From the NCBI GenBank assembly GCA_029239575.1, contig JARBUP010000112.1, forward strand, positions 1-8,587: 8,587 nucleotides of DNA, read 5' to 3'. The DNA comes from Bacillota bacterium (GTDB lineage: Bacteria; Bacillota; Clostridia; Tissierellales; Sedimentibacteraceae). A program made the position numbers and the translations under genes. This document shows, piece after piece, positions 1 through 6,143 of this stretch. The notes below the pieces were generated by a model. It searched no databases. It saw only the letters and a program-made list of their open reading frames with translations, and had not been told where the DNA came from. Position 1 is the first letter of the stretch, and each line of letters begins with the position of its first letter.

Positions 1-346
1 CAGTTAAATTCACAAATCTTCCATTGCCTTTTTTTGACCCTTTTAAGTCAGAAGGCAATTTGTCTGTTTCAGCTAAAATTTCATCCACTTGTTCCTGTGT
101 CAATGTTCCTTTAGCAACTAAATTTGATGCTGCTTCTTTTAAGCTGTTAATTTTAGCATCACTGATTGCTTTTCTTTGTGCCTCACTCAATTGAACAAAA
201 TTTGATCGTTTGTTGTTTTCTTGAGTAACTTCCACTCCACTGTCACTTACATTTGAAGAATCAGTGGCTGCAAATGCACCCATGCTTGTTGATAATGCAA
301 TTGACAATACTAACATTCCAGAAATTATAATGTTTCTTTTTTTCAA
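1..346 (-). CDS. Predicted secreted helical protein, 5' part only (3' end outside window)
   Basis: The open frame starts at a TTG (346-344) preceded by AGAGGATG about 8 nt upstream and runs off the window edge, giving about 115 codons. The N-terminus is a classic signal peptide: KKR, a hydrophobic stretch (IIISGMLVLSIAL), then an AFA|A cleavage site near residue 26, so export across the membrane is expected. The mature part begins with a Ser/Thr/Asn-rich linker. It continues with a charged helical segment containing LSEAQRKAISDAK and, about 30 residues later, LTQEQVDEILAE. This LT/S-x-x-Q pattern resembles small clostridial secreted proteins of the DUF2680 type, but I cannot confirm the family. 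No enzymatic motif is visible. Its control region is duplicated near 8.1-8.2 kb. An upstream ATG is absent, and the second copy of the region keeps the same TTG and ribosome binding site, which supports this start. Confidence 0.75.
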   Translation of the reverse strand, partial: MKKRNIIISGMLVLSIALSTSMGAFAATDSSNVSDSGVEVTQENNKRSNFVQLSEAQRKAISDAKINSLKEAASNLVAKGTLTQEQVDEILAETDKLPSDLKGSKKGNGRFVNLT

Positions 347-472
347 CTTTAACACATCCTCTAAAATTATTTGATATGATCAGCTATATTTTGATCAATA
401 TCATAGTTATAATTTACCCATCTAATGTGATGCCATTGTGATGTTAAAGTGAAACATTTTAAAATTTTTTTA
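321..472 (-). repeat. 152-bp direct repeat, copy 1 (promoter, leader and first codons of the secreted-protein gene)
   Basis: This segment recurs at 8084-8235 without indels (constant offset 7763). By hand alignment there are five mismatches, at 382, 391, 394, 406 and 462, so 147 of 152 positions match. It spans the first eight codons, the ribosome binding site, the leader, the -10 and the tandem 11-bp operator units of the gene ending at 1. Both copies have the same orientation. The boundary at 321 is sharp: inside the signal-peptide coding sequence homology stops at once. Confidence 0.93.
400..454 (-). promoter_or_regulatory. Activator-type promoter with three tandem 11-bp TCAC units
   Basis: Read on the minus strand, 454-422 divides into three contiguous 11-mers: TTTCACTTTAA, CATCACAATGG and CATCACATTAG. 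All share T-C-A-C at positions 3-6 and T at position 9. Sixteen bases further on is TATGAT (405-400), a good -10 hexamer, with no recognisable -35 because the last 11-mer occupies that place. Tandem 11-bp units covering the -35 are the usual layout for OmpR/PhoB-family response regulators acting as activators. The start of transcription would be near 393, giving a leader of about 47 nt. The leader contains an imperfect inverted repeat (TGATATTGATC...TGATCATATCA). The 55 bp from 407 to 461 are identical in the second copy, whereas the leader is not, which suggests constraint. The regulator is not encoded in the window. Confidence 0.55.
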
Positions 473-526
473 ATTCAAAATTGTCTATAAATCTTCCATT
501 AATATATTTTTAAAAATATTCTACTT

Positions 527-554
527 TTGCGTAAAATTTATATTACAATAGTAT
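527..554 (+). promoter_or_regulatory. Candidate sigma-A promoter upstream of the pseudoknot element and rbs operon
   Basis: TTGCGT (527-532) and TAGTAT (549-554) are separated by 16 bp. A start site about 7 nt downstream would fall at 560-561, exactly where the GC-richer element (GGCTCAA) begins. In such AT-rich sequence, promoter-like hexamers arise easily, so the coincidence with the element edge is the main support. If used, the transcript would carry about 230 nt of leader before rbsD. Confidence 0.35.
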
Positions 555-559
555 TTTCA

Positions 560-647
560 GGCTCAAAGTAAGTTTTGCTTATCTTAAAAGATGTCATTTG
601 GCGACTTGAGCCATTTTTCGGCAATGAAGGTGTGTTTTCAACTTACT
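560..647 (+). ncRNA. Candidate structured RNA / pseudoknot element in the rbs leader (unidentified)
   Basis: By hand count 556-650 is about 36% G+C, against about 10% in 661-780 and about 16% in 481-555. Two perfect helices interleave: GGCTCAA (560-566) with TTGAGCC (606-612), and AGTAAGTT (567-574) with AACTTACT (640-647). This is the topology of an H-type pseudoknot, with abutting helices. A short hairpin ATCT/AGAT (581-584/589-592) lies in the first loop. I compared it by memory with c-di-GMP, purine, SAM, TPP, THF, preQ1, glycine and ZTP riboswitches and with T-boxes and see no match. An alternative reading exists: the minus strand has an open frame of 34 codons without a start (642-538, ending TAA) covering the same island, so it could be a coding or repeat remnant. 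The strand is inferred only from the candidate promoter. Confidence 0.3.
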
Positions 648-660
648 TATCATAAGAATT

Positions 661-778
661 TTAAAAAATAATAATTAAATAATCATAATAATAATTACAA
701 AAAAAATCATAATAATAATTATAGTGATAATAATCAATTATAAAATATACTTAACAATAAGCAAATAAAATATTTAAA
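661..778 (+). repeat. Extremely AT-rich rbs leader with a 17-bp direct repeat
   Basis: This 118-nt stretch has about 10% G+C. AATCATAATAATAATTA occurs at 681-697 and again, identically, at 705-721, with a 24-bp period (roughly two helical turns), and variants of AATAAT surround it. A TATACT at 746-751 could be a -10 close to rbsD, but its -35 is poor. No cre-like palindrome or LacI-type operator is visible. The stretch could be an operator array, an UP-like or curved promoter element, or simple low-complexity sequence. Confidence 0.4.
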
Positions 779-788
779 GGAATTTATA

Positions 789-1208
789 GTGAAAAAATCA
801 AAATTGTTAAATTCAAATATATCTTATGAAATAAGCAAAATGGGGCATACAGACAGCCTGACAATTGGCGACTGCGGTCTTCCTGTACCACAAGGTGTAT
901 ATAGGATTGACCTTGCTATAATCAAAGGCCTTCCTGAATTTATGCCTGTTTTATCTGCAGTCTTAGAAGAACTATGCATAGAAAAAGTCATATTGGCTGA
1001 AGAAATTAAAGAAAAAAATAATGAGTTGCACAAAAATATCATTGATTTGATTAAACAAATAGAAAAAGAAGAAAACAAAACTATTGAAATTGAATATGTT
1101 CCTCATGAAATATTTAAAAACAAAACCCAAAACTCAAAGGCTGTAATAAGAACCGGAGAATATAAATCTTATGCAAATATAATTCTTATTTCCGGCGTAA
1201 CATTTTAG
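789..1208 (+). CDS. rbsD: D-ribose pyranase RbsD
   Basis: RbsD interconverts the pyranose and furanose forms of D-ribose in the cytoplasm, supplying the furanose that ribokinase phosphorylates. The 139-residue product opens with the family signature: GHTDSLTIGDCGLPVP places catalytic His20 and Asp28 as in known RbsD proteins, followed by GVYRIDLA and GLPEF. The C-terminus has AVIRTGEYKSYANIILISGVTF, the conserved RTGE and YAN segment that closes the active site between subunits. The family is usually about 131 residues. The extra length lies in a Lys/Glu-rich insertion near residues 78-95. The start is GTG, eight bases after AAAGG. It is the first gene of the operon and rbsA follows after 47 nt. 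The presence of rbsD is the best evidence that the adjacent transporter handles ribose rather than another sugar. Confidence 0.96.
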   Translation: MKKSKLLNSNISYEISKMGHTDSLTIGDCGLPVPQGVYRIDLAIIKGLPEFMPVLSAVLEELCIEKVILAEEIKEKNNELHKNIIDLIKQIEKEENKTIEIEYVPHEIFKNKTQNSKAVIRTGEYKSYANIILISGVTF

Positions 1209-1255
1209 CAATGATGATTGCACTATTCAATAAACTATTTTTAGGCGGTAAAATA

Positions 1256-2767
1256 ATGAATGATATTGTTGTTTCTATGAAAAACATTAATAAGAATTTT
1301 TCTGGTATAAAAGTTTTAAAAAATGTTAATTTAAATATATATAAAGGTAACGTTATGGCACTTATCGGTGAAAACGGAGCCGGAAAATCCACTTTGATGA
1401 AAATTTTAACAGGAGTTTATCTTAAAACGGATGGTGAAATTTATTTAAATGGAAATGAGGTAAACTTTAATGACACTCGGTCATCTCAAGAAGCAAAAAT
1501 TTCGATTATTCATCAAGAGCTCAATTTAATAAATGATCTTTCAATTGGAGAAAATATTTTTCTCGGAAGAGAACCAGTTTCATCGAGCGGAAGAATTTTG
1601 TGGAATGTTCTTTTTGAAAATACTAAACCCTTTCTTCAAAAACTTGGTTTAAATGAAGACCCAAAAGAGATTGTTAAGAATATAAGTGTTGGGAAACAAC
1701 AGCTTGTAGAAATAGCTAAATCACTTTCTACTGATGCTCAGGTAATAATAATGGATGAACCAACTGGAGCATTAACACCTGCAGAAACCAAAAAACTTTT
1801 TCAAGTTATAAATGAACTAAAAAACGAAGGAAAAAGTATTGTATATATATCACATAGATTAAAAGAAATTTTTGAGATTTGTGACGACGTAACGATTTTA
1901 AGAGATGGAGAGACCATAGGTGAATTTCCCATAAATGAATTAAGTGAGGATTCAATCATTGAAATGATGGTTGGGAGAAAACTGAGCGAACAATATCCAA
2001 AAGTAGAAACTAAAATAGGAAATGAAATTCTTAAAGTTGAAAATCTATCCAATAAATTTGTCAATGATGTCAGTTTTTCTCTCAATAAAGGTGAAACTCT
2101 TGGCGTTGCAGGTCTCATGGGTGCCAGCAGAACTGAATTGATGAGGACAATTTATGGTATATATTCTTATGTAAATGGAGAAATATACATAGATAATAAT
2201 AAAGTTAAAATAAATTCGCCCATGGATGCATTAAACGCTGGTATTGCATATGTAACTGAAGACAGAAAATCTAATGGAATTATAACAGGAATGAATATAA
2301 AAGAAAATATAACACTATCTTCGCTGAAAAATTTCAGAGGTAAATTTGGTTTTTTAAATAAATCAAAAGAAGAAGATGAGTCTGTTAGTTACATGAAAAA
2401 TATGTCTGTAAAGGCTACAGGAACTGAGCAATTGTTAAAATTCCTAAGCGGTGGGAATCAGCAAAAGGTTTCAATTGCAAAATGCCTCATGACAAATCCT
2501 AAAATACTTATTATGGATGAACCTACCAGAGGTGTTGATGTTGGAGCGAAAAAAGAAATATATGATTTAATAAATAAATTTAAAAAGGATGGAATGAGCA
2601 TAATAGTTGTATCATCAGATATTCCAGAAATTCTTGGGATTTGTGACAGAATAATGGTTATGCACGAAGGACATGTATCTGGATTTTTAGATATGAAAAA
2701 TGCTACTCAAGAAAATATAATGACTCTTGCAGTTGGAAAGGAAGTACATCCAAATGACATTGCTTAA
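1256..2767 (+). CDS. rbsA: Ribose ABC transporter, duplicated ATP-binding protein RbsA
   Basis: RbsA is the cytoplasmic ATPase of the ribose importer, a fusion of two nucleotide-binding domains in one chain. In the first domain Walker A is GENGAGKST (residues about 38-46), the signature is SVGKQQ (about 144-149) and Walker B is IIMDEPT (about 163-169). In the second domain Walker A is degenerate (GLMGASRTEL, from about 286), as is normal for this family, while the signature LSGGNQQKV (from about 397) and Walker B ILIMDEPTRGVD (from about 417) are intact. The length of 503 residues is typical. An upstream in-frame ATG at 1211 has no ribosome binding site and would add a nonconserved tail. The ATG at 1256 follows AGGCGG at good spacing and leads directly into the usual IVVSMKNI start. 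The 3' end overlaps rbsC, implying coupled translation. Confidence 0.96.
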   Translation: MNDIVVSMKNINKNFSGIKVLKNVNLNIYKGNVMALIGENGAGKSTLMKILTGVYLKTDGEIYLNGNEVNFNDTRSSQEAKISIIHQELNLINDLSIGENIFLGREPVSSSGRILWNVLFENTKPFLQKLGLNEDPKEIVKNISVGKQQLVEIAKSLSTDAQVIIMDEPTGALTPAETKKLFQVINELKNEGKSIVYISHRLKEIFEICDDVTILRDGETIGEFPINELSEDSIIEMMVGRKLSEQYPKVETKIGNEILKVENLSNKFVNDVSFSLNKGETLGVAGLMGASRTELMRTIYGIYSYVNGEIYIDNNKVKINSPMDALNAGIAYVTEDRKSNGIITGMNIKENITLSSLKNFRGKFGFLNKSKEEDESVSYMKNMSVKATGTEQLLKFLSGGNQQKVSIAKCLMTNPKILIMDEPTRGVDVGAKKEIYDLINKFKKDGMSIIVVSSDIPEILGICDRIMVMHEGHVSGFLDMKNATQENIMTLAVGKEVHPNDIA

Positions 2768-3701
2768 AAATAAAATATTTAAAAATAAACCATTGATAGT
2801 TTTGGTTGTAACATGCATCATTATAGCACTATTAAACAACAGATTTCTTACTTCGGGAAATATTTTGACAGTATTAAGGCAAACTTCAATAAATGCAGTC
2901 ATAGCAACAGGTATGTTATTTGTTATATTAACCGGCGGAATAGACCTCTCAGTTGGCTCTGTACTTGGATTTTGCGGTGCAATAGCTGCTTTTATGGTAT
3001 CATCAGGATTTAATGTTATAATAGTTGTATTACTAACTTTGATGTTAGGGATTATAATAGGGCTTGGAAACGGTCTTTTAATTACTGCAGGAAGACTTCA
3101 GCCTTTCATTGCAACATTGGGCACTGTTACTCTTTTAAGGGGAATAATTTTAGTATTTACTCAAGGAAAGCCAATCAAATTAGGAAATACCCCTAAATCT
3201 GAGATATTTTCAAAAATAGGAACGGGATTTTTAGGACCAATTCCAATACCTGTTTACATAATGATTTTAATATTTATTATAGCCTTTTATATTTTAACCC
3301 ACACACGCATAGGAAGATATATATATGCTACAGGGTCAAATGAAGAAGCAACATTATATTCCGGAATTAAAACTGACAAAGTTAAATTATTTGTATATGC
3401 TTTCTCTGGAATGATGGCAGCATTAGCCGGTATTTTAATAACAGCAAGATTAGGATCAGCACAGCCTACAGCAGGTGGAGGATATGAATTAGACGCAATT
3501 GCAGCAGTTGTATTGGGAGGAACAAGTATGGCAGGCGGTATTGGTACTATTGCCGGTACAGCTGTTGGTGCTCTAATCATAGGTATTTTAAATAATGCAT
3601 TAAACCTTATGCAGGTATCATCATACTATCAAGATGTTGCTAAAGGATTAGTTATTTTAATTGCAGTATTGCTTGATAGGAAACAAAAATCATCGAGGTA
3701 A
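2754..3701 (+). CDS. rbsC: Ribose ABC transporter permease RbsC
   Basis: RbsC forms the membrane channel of the ribose importer and docks RbsA inside and RbsB outside. The 315-residue product is almost wholly hydrophobic, with about eight to ten membrane spans. It carries the family hallmark LTGGIDLSVGSVLG near residues 60-73. Further conserved segments are LQPFIATLGT, the cytoplasmic TRIGRYIYATGSNEEA loop that contacts the ATPase, and the C-terminal ELDAIAAVVLGGTSMAGG. I chose ATG 2754, nine bases after AAAGGAAG (2737-2744). A TTG nine codons earlier is possible but has no ribosome binding site. The start lies 14 bp inside rbsA. rbsB follows after 29 nt with its own strong ribosome binding site. 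Confidence 0.95.
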   Translation: MTLLKNKIFKNKPLIVLVVTCIIIALLNNRFLTSGNILTVLRQTSINAVIATGMLFVILTGGIDLSVGSVLGFCGAIAAFMVSSGFNVIIVVLLTLMLGIIIGLGNGLLITAGRLQPFIATLGTVTLLRGIILVFTQGKPIKLGNTPKSEIFSKIGTGFLGPIPIPVYIMILIFIIAFYILTHTRIGRYIYATGSNEEATLYSGIKTDKVKLFVYAFSGMMAALAGILITARLGSAQPTAGGGYELDAIAAVVLGGTSMAGGIGTIAGTAVGALIIGILNNALNLMQVSSYYQDVAKGLVILIAVLLDRKQKSSR

Positions 3702-3730
3702 CACTAAAATTAATATAATAGGAGAAAAAA

Positions 3731-4657
3731 ATGAAAAAAATATTAAGTTTGCTTGTTGTAACTCTAATGGTGTTGTCATTATTTGTAGGTTGCAGCACTA
3801 ACCAAAAATCAGCAACACCCACACCAGCTGAAACATCGAAAGAAAAAACCAAAACTATTGGTCTTGTTATATCAACGCTGAACAACCCGTTTTTCGTTGA
3901 TTTAGAAGCAGGAGCAAAAGCAAAAGCCGATGAACTTGGAGCAACATTAGTTACACTTGATTCACAGGATGACCCAGCAAAAGAGATGTCAAACGTTGAA
4001 GACCTAATCAATCAAAAAGTAGATCTTATTATGATCAATCCTACTGATTCAGATGCAGTTGGAAATGCAGTAAAAGCTGCTAATACAGCCAAAATACCTG
4101 TAATAACATTAGACAGATCTGCAAGCAACGGTGAAGTTGTATCTCATATTGCTTCTGACAACGTAGCAGGAGGAAAACTTGCTGGTGAATACATGATTGA
4201 GTTGTTAGGCGGAAAGGGAAATGTAGTTGAACTTGAAGGAACCCCAGGCGCTTCAGCAGCAAGGGACAGAGGTACAGGATTTAATGAAGCAATTGCAAAG
4301 AGTAATATTAAAGTAGTTACAAAACAAACTGCTAACTTTGACAGAGCTGAAGGATTAACTGTAATGGAAAATATATTACAATCACAACCTGAAATAGATG
4401 CAGTGTTTGCTCACAATGATGAAATGGCATTGGGCGCAGTTGAAGCTGTAAAATCATCTAAAAGAAATATCATAGTTATAGGATTTGATGCTACTGAAGA
4501 TGCAAAAGCAGCAGTAAATAGCGGAGACATGGCTGCTACAGTAGAACAGCTGCCTAAAGAAATAGGTTCAATTGGTGTTGAAACAGCATTAAAATCATTG
4601 AGTGGAGAACAAGTAGAAAAAACAATACCTGTTAAGTTACAATTAGTTAAAAAATAA
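3731..4657 (+). CDS. rbsB: D-ribose-binding lipoprotein RbsB
   Basis: RbsB is the substrate receptor of the importer, tethered by lipid to the outer face of the membrane. The 308-residue product begins with a lipoprotein signal peptide, and the lipobox LFVGC places the modified Cys at residue 21. A Thr/Pro/Glu-rich linker follows. The mature protein is a periplasmic-binding fold of the LacI/RbsB type: LVISTLNNPFFVDLEAGA at its start, LITLDR-type strand (VITLDRSAS), the hinge-region DNVAGG, GTPGASAARDRGTGF, FAHNDEMALGA and VIGFDATEDA. The asparagine, arginine and aspartate residues in these segments are those that hold the sugar in known RbsB proteins. The start ATG lies 6 nt after AGGAG (3720-3724). 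It is the last gene before the operon terminator. Confidence 0.95.
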   Translation: MKKILSLLVVTLMVLSLFVGCSTNQKSATPTPAETSKEKTKTIGLVISTLNNPFFVDLEAGAKAKADELGATLVTLDSQDDPAKEMSNVEDLINQKVDLIMINPTDSDAVGNAVKAANTAKIPVITLDRSASNGEVVSHIASDNVAGGKLAGEYMIELLGGKGNVVELEGTPGASAARDRGTGFNEAIAKSNIKVVTKQTANFDRAEGLTVMENILQSQPEIDAVFAHNDEMALGAVEAVKSSKRNIIVIGFDATEDAKAAVNSGDMAATVEQLPKEIGSIGVETALKSLSGEQVEKTIPVKLQLVKK

Positions 4658-4663
4658 AACTTT

Positions 4664-4702
4664 AAAAGGCGATACTTTTATAAAAATATCGCCTTTTTAT
4701 TT
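4664..4702 (+). terminator. Rho-independent terminator of the rbs operon, possibly bidirectional
   Basis: An 11-bp perfect stem, AAAAGGCGATA (4664-4674) with TATCGCCTTTT (4687-4697), encloses a 12-nt loop that can itself pair further, and is followed by TTATTTATT. It begins 7 nt after the rbsB stop. The minus-strand reading also ends in a short T tract, so it may serve the opposing genes, whose last remnant stops at 4710. Confidence 0.9.
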
Positions 4703-4709
4703 ATTATTA

Positions 4710-4845
4710 CTATTCTAATTCTGCAATTAATTCTCCGGCTACAAATCTTTGGCCTTCTTTTGCATGTATTTTGTTAACTGTTCCAGCCAATGGTGCTATA
4801 ACATTAGTTACCATTTTCATTGCTTCTTATCTAATATTGCAATTA
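4710..4845 (-). pseudogene. Fragment of a biotinyl (biotin carboxyl carrier) domain
   Basis: Minus-strand 4826-4710 reads EAMKMVTNVIAPLAG, then TVNKIHAKEGQRFVAG and ELIAELE, ending in TAG. This is the C-terminal half of a biotinyl domain as found in pyruvate carboxylase or in the gamma subunit of Na+-pumping decarboxylases. The EAMKM motif contains the lysine that would be biotinylated. No start codon or ribosome binding site precedes it, and a TAA stands directly before the Glu codon. The bases before that stop read A-I-L-(E) in another frame, so the sequence looks like ATATTAGA-AGCAATG (ILEAM) interrupted by five bases, TAAGA, at about 4825-4831. The rest of the parent gene is missing: upstream is the end of the metallophosphoesterase gene. 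It is a relic, very probably not expressed as a working protein. Confidence 0.8.
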
Positions 4846-4869
4846 TAAACATTTTAAAAACATTAATCT

Positions 4870-5730
4870 TTATTTGTAATTTCTTAAAGTAACTTCCACA
4901 ATTTCAGGTCTATTAAATATTCTTATAGGAAAGACGCTATTACCTAAGCCTCTGCTTACAAACATTGTTGTTGAATCTTTATTATAACTACCACTTGTGT
5001 ATTTAGGAAACAATCCTTGATCAGGTGCTACCAAACCGCCTATAAAAGGAATTCTTATTTGTCCCCCATGTGCATGCCCTGTAAAAACTATATCCATATT
5101 ATTTTCACAATATAAATCAAAATGCTCAGGCCTGTGTGAAAGTAATATTTTAAAATCTTCATCTGCTGACCATTTGTTTAATTGTTCTGTCATCTTGATG
5201 ATATTTGTGCCTTCAATATAATCAGAAGTTAGAAAATCAGGATCAGATAAGCCCATGATATGTATGGAACTTTTACCTCTTGTAAGCTCAACCGCTTTAT
5301 CATCAAGAATATGAACGCCAGCATGTATTAAACCTTCCTTTATTAAAGGAAACTTGCCTGACCATGCTTCATGATTACCCGAAACATAATATACAGGAGC
5401 TATTTTTACTGCGCCCGAAATAAATTCCATTGCACTATCTAAATTATATTTCCGCCTGTCAATCAAATCCCCTGTTATTACTATAATATCAGGAGAAAGG
5501 TTTCTAACTTTATTTAATATTTCAGACTGGCTTTCCCCGAACATTTTATTATGCAAATCAGAAATTTGTGCAATTTTAAAACCATTAAAATCACTATGTA
5601 TCTTAGGGTTAATATAATCTGATTTTGTAATAACTATATTATTGTTTTGATAAACACTGAATATAATAAAAATCAAAACAAGTATTGTAAATGATAAAGC
5701 TATTTTGGAATTTATGGACCATTTTCTCAA
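4870..5730 (-). CDS. Membrane-anchored metallophosphoesterase (YkuE/YaeI type)
   Basis: This is a calcineurin-like phosphoesterase of 286 residues. An N-terminal membrane anchor (about residues 10-27) precedes the catalytic domain, which should lie outside the cytoplasm. The metal-binding motifs are all present: QISDLHN (Asp58, His60), ITGDLID (Asp88), VSGNHEA (Asn119, His120), LSHRPEH (His199) and FTGHAHGGQIRIP (His219, His221). The GHAHGGQ-R-P block and the length match the YkuE/YaeI group. Known members act on lipid or phosphodiester substrates, but the substrate here cannot be told. The start is a TTG, six bases after a perfect AGGAGG (5742-5737) that overlaps the stop codon of the acetyltransferase remnant upstream. 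No own promoter is evident. The C-terminal end lies 25 nt before the biotinyl-domain relic. Confidence 0.92.
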   Translation of the reverse strand: MRKWSINSKIALSFTILVLIFIIFSVYQNNNIVITKSDYINPKIHSDFNGFKIAQISDLHNKMFGESQSEILNKVRNLSPDIIVITGDLIDRRKYNLDSAMEFISGAVKIAPVYYVSGNHEAWSGKFPLIKEGLIHAGVHILDDKAVELTRGKSSIHIMGLSDPDFLTSDYIEGTNIIKMTEQLNKWSADEDFKILLSHRPEHFDLYCENNMDIVFTGHAHGGQIRIPFIGGLVAPDQGLFPKYTSGSYNKDSTTMFVSRGLGNSVFPIRIFNRPEIVEVTLRNYK

Positions 5731-5740
5731 TGCGCGCCTC

Positions 5741-5977
5741 CTAAACTTTTACTGAATTTATATTTCTTGGATCATGGCGAGAATCTATGCGTTTAGCGCC
5801 TCTCTTTTCAATTACAAATTGAATAACTCCCTCAAATGATTCAGAAATAATCCCCTGATGCCACCACTTTCTTACAATGCAATAACCAATATGTAACATA
5901 TCGATTTCATCATTCATATTTACAACGCCAATAGAACCTAAATATTCTACTTTTGCGACGCTATATTTGAATATTTT
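5741..5977 (-). pseudogene. Fragment of a GNAT (RimJ-type) N-acetyltransferase
   Basis: The minus-strand frame open from 5977 reads KIFKYSVAKVEY, then LGSIGVVNMNDEIDMLHIGY and CIVRKWWHQGIISESFEG, and ends RGAKRIDSRHDPRNINSVKV-TAG at 5741. Strand beta4 (IGVV), the acetyl-CoA-binding region (CIVRKWWHQGIISE, the Q/R-x-x-G-x-G/A place) and the NxxS helix typical of RimJ/RimL-like acetyltransferases are recognisable. About 80 N-terminal residues and the last 40 or so (usually beginning MQKCGM) are missing. The frame is preceded by TGA (5980-5978) and has no start before an internal Met. It ends inside the ribosome binding site of the phosphoesterase gene, so a deletion probably joined the two. Confidence 0.8.
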
Positions 5978-6116
5978 TCACCAAGTCTTTTAAAACAAGG
6001 ATACAATTTAATTCTTTGAATATCAAAAAATGCCAATTAATAGCATAGGCTACTCCACCAACCATAGAAGTAATAATTATGAATATTGTTATGAGATGTT
6101 TCTTTGTTTTTCTCAT
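5961..6116 (-). CDS. Small single-pass or secreted protein, 51 residues, unknown
   Basis: ATG (6116-6114) follows AGGGGGG with 5 nt spacing, a strong clostridial ribosome binding site. The 51-residue product begins MRKTKKHL and then has one hydrophobic segment (about residues 9-25, ITIFIIITSMVGGVAYA), which could be a signal peptide cleaved after AYA or a membrane anchor. The remainder (NWHFLIFKELN onward) shows nothing recognisable. The stop overlaps the start of the acetyltransferase remnant in another frame. The good start combined with an undistinguished tail suggests the 5' end of a longer exported-protein gene that was cut and fused to debris. It may still be translated. Confidence 0.4.
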   Translation of the reverse strand: MRKTKKHLITIFIIITSMVGGVAYAINWHFLIFKELNCILVLKDLVKNIQI

Positions 6117-6143
6117 ATATTCCCCCCTAATATATCTACTCTT

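Noticed and set aside
560..647. Known riboswitch (c-di-GMP, THF, purine, TPP, SAM, preQ1, ZTP, glycine) or T-box
   Set aside because: None of the recalled conserved cores of these classes is present; only the pseudoknot-like pairing remains.
681..721. CRISPR array from the spaced repeats
   Set aside because: There are only two copies of a 17-bp AT-only-type repeat with a 7-bp gap, with no palindromic repeat and no cas genes.
1211..1255. Longer N-terminus for rbsA from ATG 1211
   Set aside because: No ribosome binding site precedes it and the extra 15 residues are not typical of RbsA; ATG 1256 has AGGCGG at proper spacing.
2727..2753. Longer N-terminus for rbsC from TTG 2727
   Set aside because: The TTG has no ribosome binding site and the sequence is fully used by rbsA; AAAGGAAG positions ATG 2754 instead.
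4664..4702. Regulatory hairpin within an rbsB leader to a further gene
   Set aside because: It is followed by a T-rich tract, and no plus-strand gene follows; it is a terminator.
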